From: a bacterium | Lineage (GTDB): Bacteria; Patescibacteriota; Doudnabacteria; UBA920 | NCBI GenBank assembly: GCA_021789715.1 | Contig: JAJYJE010000005.1 | Span: 1-14,581 of the forward strand | Direction of reading: 5' to 3' | Length of the DNA: 14,581 bases | In this document: positions 5,493 to 12,044 of the stretch, piece after piece | Layout of the letters: every line of letters starts with the position of its first letter | Numbering within the stretch: the stretch's first letter is position 1 | Translations under genes and position numbers: made by a program | The notes under the pieces: model-generated | Seen by the model: only the letters and a program-made list of their open reading frames with translations | Told to the model about the DNA's origin: nothing | Database searches by the model: none

Positions 5493-6473
5493 ATGAAAAA
5501 ATTTTTACCTTTTTTCCTCATTGCTTTATTGCTTGCCGCCAGCGATGCCGGCGCGGCGTGGTGGTACCGCAAACAGGCCGAGTCGGAACAGCGGAATACC
5601 GCCGCATTGCAGCAGGACTACAACAATAAAATCCTCGCTTTGCAAAAGCAGATCTCCGGATTGCGTTCGGGGCTTGACACGGTAAGCAAGCTAAGTTCCA
5701 GCGCGGCGCTATCGGCCCAGGAGGTCAACAACCGCCAGGTTGCGGAGCAGAAATCCCAAAGCCAGCTGGTTACGGAGGCCGTGGCAAAAATCGTGCCGTC
5801 CGTGGTCTCGATTATAATCTCCCAGGATGTTCCCCAGTACAAAGTAGAATACCAAAATCCGTTCGGTAACGATCCGTTTTTTCAGAACATCGGCGTGCAA
5901 ATTCCGGTGTATGTGCCGACCGGCAAAACCCAGTCGCAGGAAGTCGGGGCGGGTACGGGTTTTTTAATTACTTCCGACGGGTATATTTTAACCAACCGCC
6001 ATGTGGTCTCGGATGCTTCGGCCAGCTATACCGTGCTGCTGTCCAACGGCAAGCAGCAGACTGCCCGGGTGGTATATAGGGATCCTACCAATGACGTGGC
6101 GATTGTTAAGATTCCGGGCAGCGGCTATACCGCGGTTAACTTGGGGGATTCGGGATCGCTGCAGCTTGGCCAGACGGTTATTGCCGTCGGCAACGCGTTG
6201 GGCCAGTATAATAACTCGGTTTCGGTCGGTGTCGTGTCCGGACTGGACCGTACCATTCAGGCTTCCGATGAGAACGGCAACACCGAGACTCTAAACGGCG
6301 TGATTCAGACTGACGCCGCCATTAATCCCGGCAACAGCGGCGGTCCGCTGGCGGATTTAAGCGGCAATGTTATGGGAATCAATGTCGCTACGGTACAGGG
6401 CTCCAATAATATCGGGTTTTCCATCCCCGTTAATACGGTTAAAAATATCATTAAAACGGTAATTGGCAGGTAA
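5493..6473 (+). CDS. Membrane-anchored HtrA/DegP-type serine protease without PDZ domain
   Basis: This 326-residue trypsin-like protease probably acts on misfolded or damaged proteins outside the membrane. An N-terminal hydrophobic segment (4-23) acts as anchor or signal. A polar helical stretch that may form a coiled coil follows (about 27-90). The protease domain (about 92-326) carries the catalytic triad His170 (TNRHVV), Asp201 (TNDVAIVKI) and Ser282 (GNSGGPL). The protein stops right after the barrel (IPVNTVKNIIKTVIGR), so the PDZ domain usual in HtrA, DegP and DegS is absent. No frameshift or remnant is visible after the stop, and the shortening looks natural. Without a PDZ domain, activation by peptide binding must differ from DegS. 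The next gene starts 53 nt later with its own ribosome-binding site. Confidence 0.92.
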   Translation: MKKFLPFFLIALLLAASDAGAAWWYRKQAESEQRNTAALQQDYNNKILALQKQISGLRSGLDTVSKLSSSAALSAQEVNNRQVAEQKSQSQLVTEAVAKIVPSVVSIIISQDVPQYKVEYQNPFGNDPFFQNIGVQIPVYVPTGKTQSQEVGAGTGFLITSDGYILTNRHVVSDASASYTVLLSNGKQQTARVVYRDPTNDVAIVKIPGSGYTAVNLGDSGSLQLGQTVIAVGNALGQYNNSVSVGVVSGLDRTIQASDENGNTETLNGVIQTDAAINPGNSGGPLADLSGNVMGINVATVQGSNNIGFSIPVNTVKNIIKTVIGR

Positions 6474-6526
6474 TTATTGGGAATTGCCAGGAGTCTATTG
6501 CCAATATCGCATAAAAAGGAAAATTT

Positions 6527-7060
6527 ATGGCAAACGAGAACAGCACGACTGTCACGCCGCAAGGCGGGCTAAAGTTTGTCCGCGTGTTTGATGCGCCTAA
6601 GGCGCTGGTGTGGAAGGCGTGGAGCGATCCGGAATTGATGAAACAGTGGTGGGGGCCAAGAGGGTGGTCGTCTCCGGCAATAGAACAGGATTTCCGCGTT
6701 GGTGGAAAATATTTATTGGCCATGCGGGGGCGGATGGGCCCGGGCCAGCCGGAGGTAACCACCTGGAGCGGCGGCACGTACCGGGAAATCATCCCCATGG
6801 AGAAAATTGCCGTACTTGATCATTTTGCCGACGAACACGGCAATAAAATTCACGCCAGCCAGTACGGCTTGCCGGCCAGTTTCCCCATGGAATCGGTTAT
6901 TGAGATAGAATTTGCCGACGCTCCGGGCGGCAAGACTAAGTTGACTTTGCATTACCCGTCGATTAAAGGCATTGAAGGCGGAATGCTTACAAATATGCAG
7001 ATGGGCTGGAATCAGAGTTTGGATAAGCTGGCGGAAAAATTAACTGATAGCAATAATTAA
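6527..7060 (+). CDS. AHSA1/SRPBCC family protein (first of two)
   Basis: This 177-residue protein has the START-like AHSA1 fold with a hydrophobic pocket. The family signature is clear: FDAPKALVWKAWSDPELMKQWWGPRGW near residues 21-47, VGGKY (58-62), the central TYREIIPMEKI (84-94) and the C-terminal helix GWNQSLDKLAEKL. AAGGA (6516-6520) lies 6 nt before ATG 6527. Members of this family are often called activators of Hsp90 ATPase, but the bacterial stand-alone forms have mostly unknown ligands. A relative lies immediately downstream (7234-7722), suggesting an old duplication or acquisition as a pair. Confidence 0.88.
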   Translation: MANENSTTVTPQGGLKFVRVFDAPKALVWKAWSDPELMKQWWGPRGWSSPAIEQDFRVGGKYLLAMRGRMGPGQPEVTTWSGGTYREIIPMEKIAVLDHFADEHGNKIHASQYGLPASFPMESVIEIEFADAPGGKTKLTLHYPSIKGIEGGMLTNMQMGWNQSLDKLAEKLTDSNN

Positions 7061-7233
7061 TAATTGCGACACCGCCCCGGATTTTTTGCCTCGATGGTTG
7101 TAACCGATGCCAAAAATATCGGAAGCCCGGGGCCAGAGGTTAACATCGCAAGCCTCATGATCCGGATCCCGGCCTTCGCCTAAGTCTGCTATTGACGAGC
7201 TTGGCCGTGATGGCTGCAAACGGAGCTCAGCTT

Positions 7234-7722
7234 ATGACCAAGACATCATTTACGGTCCAAAGGGACAAATTACAAGTGGTTATGGAGCGTATCTTTAACG
7301 CGCCGCGGGAACTTATCTGGAAAATTATTAGCGATCCCAAAATGATTCCGCAGTGGTGGGGGCCGGCCCGGTTTGAGACGGTTGTCGACAAGATGGATTT
7401 TCGGGCAGGAGGGGAATGGCGGTTTATTCATAAGGCCGGGGGCGAACAGTATTCCTTCCACGGAGTTTACGGGGAAATTATTCCCGACGAAAAAATATCT
7501 GATACATTTAACTATGAGCCAATCGGTCCCGGACACGAAATGGTCGAAATTTTGGCTCTGGCAGATTTAGGCAACGGAACGACACGAGCCGTTCAAGTTT
7601 CCGTCTTTCATAATATCGAGGATCTCGAAGCCATGGTTTACTCCGGCATGGAAGGCGGAGCTACTGAAACCTGGGAGCGTCTGGCCAAGCTGGTGGAAAA
7701 ACCTCAGCAAACAATTTTTTGA
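7234..7722 (+). CDS. AHSA1/SRPBCC family protein (second of two)
   Basis: This 162-residue protein carries the same signature as its neighbour: FNAPRELIWKIISDPKMIPQWWGP, then RAGGEWRF, VYGEIIPDEKI and a C-terminal helix (GATETWERLAKLVE). I choose ATG 7234 because GGAG (7222-7225) lies 8 nt upstream and because the protein then begins at the same point of the fold as its paralogue. TTG 7192 and ATG 7210 are in frame but add residues outside the domain. The 173-nt gap after the first copy holds CCCCGG/CCGGGG complementary segments flanking a small hairpin, perhaps a terminator. The ligand is unknown. Confidence 0.87.
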   Translation: MTKTSFTVQRDKLQVVMERIFNAPRELIWKIISDPKMIPQWWGPARFETVVDKMDFRAGGEWRFIHKAGGEQYSFHGVYGEIIPDEKISDTFNYEPIGPGHEMVEILALADLGNGTTRAVQVSVFHNIEDLEAMVYSGMEGGATETWERLAKLVEKPQQTIF

Positions 7723-7739
7723 ATATTAAATTTAAATTT

Positions 7740-8033
7740 ATGATTATCGTGCATGACACATTTGTGTGCAAACCGGGTAATGCTTCCAAGGCCGCCAAAA
7801 TGTTTAAGGAAGTTATGGGCAAGAGCCCGAATCTGGTGCATATTCTTACCGATTTGACCGGCCAATATCACCGCGTTATTATGGTCAGCAAATACGACAG
7901 CCTGGCCGCCTGGGAAAAAGCCCAGGAAGAGTATATAAATCCCAGTCCGGATATGAAAGCCAATATGGAACAGATGAAGGATTTTCAGCAAATGTATGCC
8001 AGCGGCAGCCGGGAAATTTTTAAAGTTTGGTAG
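7740..8033 (+). CDS. Small dimeric alpha/beta-barrel-like protein, function unknown
   Basis: This 97-residue protein begins MIIVHDTFVCKPGNASKAAKMFKEVM, a strand-turn-helix pattern typical of ferredoxin-like dimeric alpha/beta barrels (ABM/NIPSNAP-type). A second strand HRVIMVSKYDSLAAWEKAQEEY and a closing strand REIFKVW follow. TTG 7719 is in frame but overlaps the upstream stop, so ATG 7740 is preferred. It lies 17 nt after the second AHSA1 gene and is probably co-transcribed with it. No Shine-Dalgarno is visible. An enzymatic role cannot be assigned. Confidence 0.75.
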   Translation: MIIVHDTFVCKPGNASKAAKMFKEVMGKSPNLVHILTDLTGQYHRVIMVSKYDSLAAWEKAQEEYINPSPDMKANMEQMKDFQQMYASGSREIFKVW

Positions 8034-8110
8034 CCGGCGGTACGGTTTCAAGGGGCGTCCCCGTTTAAGCGGGTCTGCCGGTTGCCGTTTCCCGCCGCTG
8101 GCGCGCCGTG

Positions 8111-8119
8111 TGGTATACT
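8111..8119 (+). promoter_or_regulatory. Extended -10 promoter, leaderless start for 8126-9259
   Basis: TGG followed by TATACT (8114-8119) ends 6 nt before ATG 8126. There is no clear -35 box, and the TGn extension can replace it. The promoter also shows that the in-frame upstream GTG at 8108 is not the start. Confidence 0.55.
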
Positions 8120-8125
8120 TTGGTT

Positions 8126-9259
8126 ATGGCAAAGCCGCCGGAAACCAAAACCAAATCGCTTATTAAGAATCCCTATTTTTTGCTGGCAGCGGTTTTGTTA
8201 GTATTTGCCCTGGGCTTCGACGGCTGGATGTATGCCGCAAATCGCCAGCCAATGGCCGCTGACCGGCCGGATATTCCCAAGGTGAAATCGGCGGAACTGG
8301 CTGCATCGTCAACGCCGGTGCTGGATATTGCCGCGTACAATAAGAAAATTCTGGAAATCGCCAATGAGCCGGCGCTCGCGACATCGTCGGCATCGTCGAC
8401 TGCTTCCCTGTCTGCTGCCGGAAAGTCCCTGACGGCAGCGGTGCCGTTGTGGCCGGTAAAGACGGTTTACCCCAACGCCGGCGCGCTGCTGCCGTTTAAC
8501 CGCATTGTCGCTTATTACGGCAATTTATATTCCAAGAATATGGGCGTGCTGGGGGAGTACCCGGAAGACGAAATGCTGGCCCGTCTTTCTTCGGAAGTTT
8601 CAAAATGGCAGGCGGCAGATCCCGCTACGCCGGTGATTCCCGCCCTGCATTATATTGCGGTGGTTGCCCAGGCCGGCCCGGGCAAAACCGGCAAGTATAT
8701 TTCGCGGATGCCGGATAGCGAAATAGATAAAGTGCTCGCCATGGCCGGCAAGATCCACGGCCTTGTGTTTTTGGATGTCCAGGTCGGGCAGAGCAGCGTT
8801 GAGGCCGAAGTGCCGCTGCTGGAGAAATATCTTAAATTGCCCAACGTTCATTTAGGGATAGATCCGGAATTTGCCATGGATAACGGCCGGCGGCCGGGCA
8901 CGGTCATTGGCACGCTGGACGCCAGCGATATTAATTTCGCGGCCAACTATTTGGCGCAGATCGCCAAAGCCAATAATCTGCCGCCAAAAATTTTGGTGGT
9001 CCATCGTTTTACCCAGGGGATGGTTACGAATTATCAAAAAATCACGCCGTTGCCCGAAGTGCAAATTGTTATGGATATGGACGGGTTTGGCAGTCCGGCC
9101 AAGAAAATCAGCACGTACAAAAGTTTTATTTATAGAGAACCGGTGCAATTCACGGGTTTTAAGCTGTTCTATAAAAACGATACCGCCCGCGGCGGCATGA
9201 TGACTCCGGATCAGATTTTAAAACTTACGCCGATTCCCGTTTATATTCAGTATCAGTGA
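8126..9259 (+). CDS. Membrane-anchored extracytoplasmic protein, possible TIM-barrel fold
   Basis: This 377-residue protein has one N-terminal transmembrane helix (about 16-35), with positively charged residues before it, so the bulk is predicted outside. A low-complexity Ser/Ala/Thr linker (about 84-106) leads to a domain from about 115 to the end. That domain has regularly spaced hydrophobic strands each followed by helices: RIVAYYGNLYS, VIPALHYIAVV, GLVFLDVQVG, VHLGIDPEFAM, KILVVHRF, VQIVMDMDGFG and TGFKLFYKND. This order suggests a (beta/alpha)8 barrel with acidic residues at strand ends (DVQ, DPEF, DMDG), as in some glycosidase-like surface proteins. The function is unassigned. ATG 8126 is chosen over GTG 8108 because the latter lies upstream of the -10 box. 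Confidence 0.8.
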   Translation: MAKPPETKTKSLIKNPYFLLAAVLLVFALGFDGWMYAANRQPMAADRPDIPKVKSAELAASSTPVLDIAAYNKKILEIANEPALATSSASSTASLSAAGKSLTAAVPLWPVKTVYPNAGALLPFNRIVAYYGNLYSKNMGVLGEYPEDEMLARLSSEVSKWQAADPATPVIPALHYIAVVAQAGPGKTGKYISRMPDSEIDKVLAMAGKIHGLVFLDVQVGQSSVEAEVPLLEKYLKLPNVHLGIDPEFAMDNGRRPGTVIGTLDASDINFAANYLAQIAKANNLPPKILVVHRFTQGMVTNYQKITPLPEVQIVMDMDGFGSPAKKISTYKSFIYREPVQFTGFKLFYKNDTARGGMMTPDQILKLTPIPVYIQYQ

Positions 9260-9284
9260 GCAAGTAACCAAGAAAAAAGACGAT

Positions 9285-9851
9285 ATGGCTAAACTTTTTC
9301 TTTTTATGATGGTGAGCGTAGACGGCTTTTTTGAGGGGCCGGAGCACGATTTAAGCTGGCATAACGTGGACGCGGAGTTTAACGAGTTTGCCATTGAACA
9401 AACCAAAGCTGTCGGCGCATTGCTGTTCGGCCGCAGGACTTATGAACTGATGAAATCCTACTGGCCGTCTGAGCAGGCGCGCCAAGGCGATCCCGCGGTG
9501 GCCGAGCTGATGAACACGGCGCCGAAGATCGTTTTTTCCACGTCGCTGGCCGGAGGCCAAGAAACCGAATACTGGCGGAATGTCACGCTAATGAAAGAAC
9601 TAAAGAAATCGGAAATTGAGAAATTAAAGGAAGCATCGCAAAAAGATTTGGGCATTTTTGGCAGCAATAATCTTTGCGTGCAGTTGATGGCGCTCGGCTT
9701 GGTCGACGAATTTCGGATTATGGTAAATCCGGTGGCTATCGGCAAAGGCACGCCGCTGTTTTACGGTTTGCCGGGACGGTTTAAGTTTGGCCTTTCCGAG
9801 AGCAGGCAATTCGCTTCCGGCAACCTGCTGTTGCGGTACCGGCCGGCGTAG
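9285..9851 (+). CDS. Dihydrofolate reductase-family protein (RibD C-terminal domain)
   Basis: This 188-residue single-domain protein has RibD_C/DHFR-like hallmarks: MVSVDGFFEGP near the start, LLFGRRTYELM (47-57), IFGSNNL (residues 124-130) and VDEFRIMVNPVAIGKGTPLF. Such proteins are NAD(P)H-dependent reductases of the riboflavin/DHFR fold, but stand-alone copies such as this usually have unknown substrates. They are common beside AHSA1-type proteins, as here. The gene starts 25 nt after the previous stop and is probably in its operon. A strong terminator follows directly. Confidence 0.88.
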   Translation: MAKLFLFMMVSVDGFFEGPEHDLSWHNVDAEFNEFAIEQTKAVGALLFGRRTYELMKSYWPSEQARQGDPAVAELMNTAPKIVFSTSLAGGQETEYWRNVTLMKELKKSEIEKLKEASQKDLGIFGSNNLCVQLMALGLVDEFRIMVNPVAIGKGTPLFYGLPGRFKFGLSESRQFASGNLLLRYRPA

Positions 9852-9876
9852 CCTAATGCCGCGGCGTTTTGCGTCC

Positions 9877-9909
9877 AGGCGGGTTTTGGGCCGCCTTTTT
9901 TGTTTTTTT
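9877..9909 (+). terminator. Rho-independent terminator after the DHFR-family gene
   Basis: The stem AGGCGG/CCGCCT (9877-9882/9891-9896) has an 8-nt loop and is followed by a run of T's interrupted by one G (9896-9909). Confidence 0.85.
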
Positions 9910-9921
9910 GACCTCCTGCCG

Positions 9922-9930
9922 TGTTATACT
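9922..9930 (+). promoter_or_regulatory. Extended -10 promoter, leaderless start for the hydrolase
   Basis: TGT followed by TATACT (9925-9930) ends 6 nt before ATG 9937. The promoter lies right after the preceding terminator, which gives a clean transcription-unit boundary. Confidence 0.6.
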
Positions 9931-9936
9931 ATAGTT

Positions 9937-10689
9937 ATGCGGGAGAAGTTATTTTATCTAAATTCCAAAGGCGAGAAACTGTGCGCGGTGCTGTCTGATC
10001 CGAGCGGGGATTTTGGCCGTCCCATTATTGTCTTGTGCCACGGCTTTAACTCCAGCAAGGAGGCGCGCTCGATTGTCACTTTGGAAAAAACTTTGAACGC
10101 AAAAAATATTTCCACATTCCGCATTGATTTTTTCGGCCAAGGGGAAAGCGACGGCAATTTTGAGGATATTACCGCCAGCGAAGCGGTGGACGACGTGGTC
10201 CGGGCGGTTAATTTTCTCAAATCAAAAGGATATAAGCGCGTCGGCCTGGTGGGCAGCAGCTTTGGCGGTTTGGCCTGTTTGATCGCGGCAGCCAAGTCGC
10301 ACGAGATTTATGTGCTGGCTTTGCGCTCGCCTGTTGCCGATTACGAGGAAGTGGAATTTTTGCAGCGCGGGGAAGACGGCATGCTCAAATGGAAGCACGA
10401 AAAAATCGCGTCCAAGGAAAACCGCCCGGTCAAGTATGCTTTTATTGAGGATGCCAAGCGCAATAACGGGCTTGCTTTTGCGCCCAAGATATTCGTGCCG
10501 ACTTTAATCGTCCACGGCGATGCCGACCGGATTGTGCCGATCGGGCAAAGCAAAAAACTGGCTTCGCTTATTCCCGGCTGCCGGCTGGAAATAATTCCCG
10601 GGGCCGATCACCGCTATACCGATCCCGAACATTTTAATAAGATGATCGGTTTGATTACCGAGTTTATTGCCGGGACGTCTTTGAATTAG
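9937..10689 (+). CDS. Alpha/beta hydrolase (serine esterase/peptidase-like)
   Basis: This 250-residue cytoplasmic hydrolase has the oxyanion-hole motif VLCHGFNSS (H35-G36), the nucleophile elbow GSSFGG with Ser108, an acidic residue in HGDADRIVP (Asp197, less likely Asp195), and His225 in GADHRY. The overall pattern (FRIDFFGQGESDG, then EAVDDVVRAVNFLKSKGY) matches the acyl-aminoacyl-peptidase/feruloyl-esterase-like branch. The substrate is not predictable. An in-frame upstream extension to 9787 overlaps the DHFR-family gene and a terminator, so it is not used. ATG 9937 sits 6 nt after a -10 box and is the natural start. Confidence 0.9.
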   Translation: MREKLFYLNSKGEKLCAVLSDPSGDFGRPIIVLCHGFNSSKEARSIVTLEKTLNAKNISTFRIDFFGQGESDGNFEDITASEAVDDVVRAVNFLKSKGYKRVGLVGSSFGGLACLIAAAKSHEIYVLALRSPVADYEEVEFLQRGEDGMLKWKHEKIASKENRPVKYAFIEDAKRNNGLAFAPKIFVPTLIVHGDADRIVPIGQSKKLASLIPGCRLEIIPGADHRYTDPEHFNKMIGLITEFIAGTSLN

Positions 10690-10691
10690 TG

Positions 10692-10755
10692 GTTAGTATT
10701 TAGTAGTTGGTATTTGGTAGGTATGGTACCAGTGCCTCCGCTACTAACTACTAAC
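10692..10755. repeat. Imperfect inverted repeat of GTTAGTA-type units
   Basis: A 15-nt arm (10692-10706) pairs with 10741-10755 with one mismatch, around a 34-nt loop rich in GGTA/TACC. The arms are themselves made of TAGT/ACTA repeats. The repeat lies directly after the hydrolase stop and may help to end its transcript. Confidence 0.6.
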
Positions 10756-10776
10756 TGCCAATTTAAGTCCCCAAAT

Positions 10777-10810
10777 TCCCTTTCGTCCCATAAAAGGAAG
10801 GGAGTTTTTT
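10777..10810 (+). terminator. Hairpin plus T-run that covers the ribosome-binding site of the next gene
   Basis: TCCCTT (10777-10782) pairs with AAGGGA (10798-10803), followed by T6 (10805-10810). The 3' arm is also the Shine-Dalgarno region (AGGAAGGGAG, 10795-10804) for ATG 10815. It may end the upstream transcript, control translation of the small membrane protein, or both. Confidence 0.55.
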
Positions 10811-10814
10811 GTTT

Positions 10815-11045
10815 ATGGCCGCAAGCGCGAAATTTCACGATGATATGCCCAAACACATTGACCCGCCGGATTGGATTAAGTTCAATTACGGGTTTATTTT
10901 CGCCATGGTTTTGGTTTTGCTGATTATGCTCATTTTATATTTTGTTGTCCAGCACTACGCGCAAAATGCTTACATTAATGCCAATCCTTCATCGCCGCCA
11001 GCCGCAAACCGCCCGGCCGGAGAGCAGCAGGTACAGAGCTTTTAG
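10815..11045 (+). CDS. Small single-pass membrane protein, unknown
   Basis: This 76-residue protein has a hydrophilic N-terminus, one transmembrane helix (about 25-46, FIFAMVLVLLIMLILYFVV) and a Pro/Asn/Ala-rich tail. ATG 10815 is used because AGGAAGGGAG lies 10 nt upstream. A TTG start at 10809 would put the initiation site inside the T-run. It is flanked by terminator-like hairpins on both sides. I do not recognise a family. Confidence 0.7.
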   Translation: MAASAKFHDDMPKHIDPPDWIKFNYGFIFAMVLVLLIMLILYFVVQHYAQNAYINANPSSPPAANRPAGEQQVQSF

Positions 11046-11052
11046 TTTCAAT

Positions 11053-11090
11053 TTGGAGAGGAAAACCCGAATTAGGTTTTTCCTCTCCAA
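11053..11090 (+). terminator. Long hairpin after the small membrane protein
   Basis: A 15-bp stem, 11053-11067 with 11075-11090, contains one extra T in the right arm and a 7-nt loop. There is no T-run after it, but the right arm contains T5. It probably ends or stabilises the 10815-11045 transcript. Confidence 0.6.
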
Positions 11091-11126
11091 CGCTCGCCGT
11101 AGGCTCGCTGCCTCACCTTTCCAAAG

Positions 11127-11164
11127 TATCCTTGGTCACGAAATAAATTCGATGACCAAGGATA
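11127..11164. repeat. Intergenic inverted repeat
   Basis: TATCCTTGGTCA (11127-11138) is perfectly complementary to 11153-11164. The stem extends inward by CGAA/TTCG with one bulged A, giving a 16-bp hairpin with a 5-nt loop. Its role is unknown. It sits in a zone with four hairpins in a row. Confidence 0.65.
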
Positions 11165-11175
11165 TATTTATACAT

Positions 11176-11199
11176 AAAAAATCCGCCTTTTTTTGGCGG
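11176..11199 (-). terminator. Second minus-strand terminator-like hairpin
   Basis: On the minus strand, CCGCC-(A7)-GGCGG (11199-11183) is followed by ATTTTTT. It lies just beyond the stronger terminator at 11211-11250 and would back it up. Confidence 0.6.
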
Positions 11200-11210
11200 T
11201 TACTTTGTAT

Positions 11211-11250
11211 AAAAAAGGACGGCAGGAAATCCCCGAAGGGATTTCCTGCC
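11211..11250 (-). terminator. Strong terminator of the 11268-11864 gene
   Basis: A perfect 13-bp stem (11238-11250 with 11221-11233) and a 4-nt loop are followed on the minus strand by GTCCTTTTTT. It lies 18 nt after the stop codon. Confidence 0.88.
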
Positions 11251-11267
11251 GGCGGCGCGATCGCAGA

Positions 11268-11864
11268 TCAGGTCGCGGTCGTGCCGTTGTTGTTTGCCGG
11301 TTCGCGAGGTTTGATGACGTTCGCTACCTCGGGAGCAGGCGCCTGATGACCGGTGTTGATGGCCACGGCGTTGTTGGGCGGCGAGGTATTCGCCGCGGTG
11401 TTCAGGTCGGTGTTCGCGCCGGCTGCTGTGTTGGCGAAAGCGCCGGTTGCGTTGATCTGCATGTTGCGGTTGCCGATGAGCATACTCTCCGATGTCGTTG
11501 CGTTCGTTTTACTCGCGGTAGCGGCTGTGTTGGTCGAAACGTTGTTGTACAGCCAGTTGCGCGGCGCCATCTCCGGGACGCGGTTGAAGTTGTTTTCGGC
11601 ATACGGCGCAGAATTCGCAAAATTGACGCAGTTCATCACGATCACACCATCGTCGGCGTTGCTGTATCCGGCGGCACAGGTGAGCGTGCCTAGCGAAGCG
11701 GTGGACGACGTGGTGAAGTTGTAGTTGCCGGTGGCCGCGACCCATGTATTGGCCGGCGGGCCGGTGTTGATCTTCATCGGATTGTTCGCATTGACGGTGT
11801 AAGCGAGCCCCGTCAGGGCTCCGAGTACCGCAAACGCGATTATCCATCTTCGAAAACTTACCAT
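11268..11864 (-). CDS. Secreted Asn/Thr/Ala-rich protein, unknown function
   Basis: This 198-residue protein has a signal peptide or anchor (MVSFRRWIIAFAVLGALTGLAYTVNA). A short possibly folded part follows (about 30-105) with one cysteine pair (C63, C79). The rest is a long low-complexity tail very rich in Asn, Thr and Ala (106-198). AGGAG (11871-11875) lies 6 nt before ATG 11864, a textbook Shine-Dalgarno. A full -35/-10 promoter, a structured leader and tandem terminators surround it, so it is a well-defined single-gene unit. It may be a surface or matrix protein, which is inference. No homologue is recognised. Confidence 0.75.
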   Translation of the reverse strand: MVSFRRWIIAFAVLGALTGLAYTVNANNPMKINTGPPANTWVAATGNYNFTTSSTASLGTLTCAAGYSNADDGVIVMNCVNFANSAPYAENNFNRVPEMAPRNWLYNNVSTNTAATASKTNATTSESMLIGNRNMQINATGAFANTAAGANTDLNTAANTSPPNNAVAINTGHQAPAPEVANVIKPREPANNNGTTAT

Positions 11865-11953
11865 TTCCTACTCCTTTTTGGGGTTGGAAAAACTGGCGTC
11901 CAATCTGCCAACCTTGGCAGGGTGGCTACAGGCTAAAATCCCTCCTGTAACTT
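11865..11953 (-). promoter_or_regulatory. Structured 5' leader with alternative hairpins
   Basis: The predicted 89-nt leader contains stem 1 (TACAGG/CCTGTA, 11944-11949 with 11927-11932) and stem 2 (CTGCCA/TGGCAG, 11915-11920 with 11905-11910). The GGTTGG of the second stem (11908-11913) can instead pair with CCAACC at 11882-11887, close to the ribosome-binding site. The two pairings exclude each other, as in cis-regulatory RNAs. I recognise no known riboswitch consensus. Confidence 0.4.
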
Positions 11954-11959
11954 GTCGTA

Positions 11960-11988
11960 AATTTACGCTTTTATGAGAAGTTTGTCAA
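11960..11988 (-). promoter_or_regulatory. Consensus-like promoter of the secreted Asn-rich protein
   Basis: Minus-strand TTGACA (11983-11988) and TAAATT (11960-11965) are spaced by 17 nt. The -10 box is part of a 12-bp palindrome CGTAAATTTACG (11956-11967), which could be an operator. Confidence 0.72.
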
Positions 11989-12029
11989 ATTTTGCCTTGT
12001 GTATAAGTAAAATGGAATTTGGTAAACAA

Positions 12030-12038
12030 TGATATAAT
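12030..12038 (+). promoter_or_regulatory. Extended -10 promoter, leaderless start for the RNA ligase gene
   Basis: TGA followed by a perfect TATAAT (12033-12038) ends 6 nt before ATG 12045. An in-frame TTG at 12039 would lie upstream of the expected transcription start. Confidence 0.62.
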
Positions 12039-12044
12039 TTGAAC

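Noticed and set aside
9787..9936. N-terminal extension of the alpha/beta hydrolase
   Set aside because: It would overlap the DHFR-family gene, a strong terminator and the hydrolase's own -10 box.
11193..11724. Plus-strand open frames opposite the Asn-rich secreted protein
   Set aside because: They cross minus-strand terminators and lack ribosome-binding sites. The minus-strand gene has signal peptide, promoter and Shine-Dalgarno.
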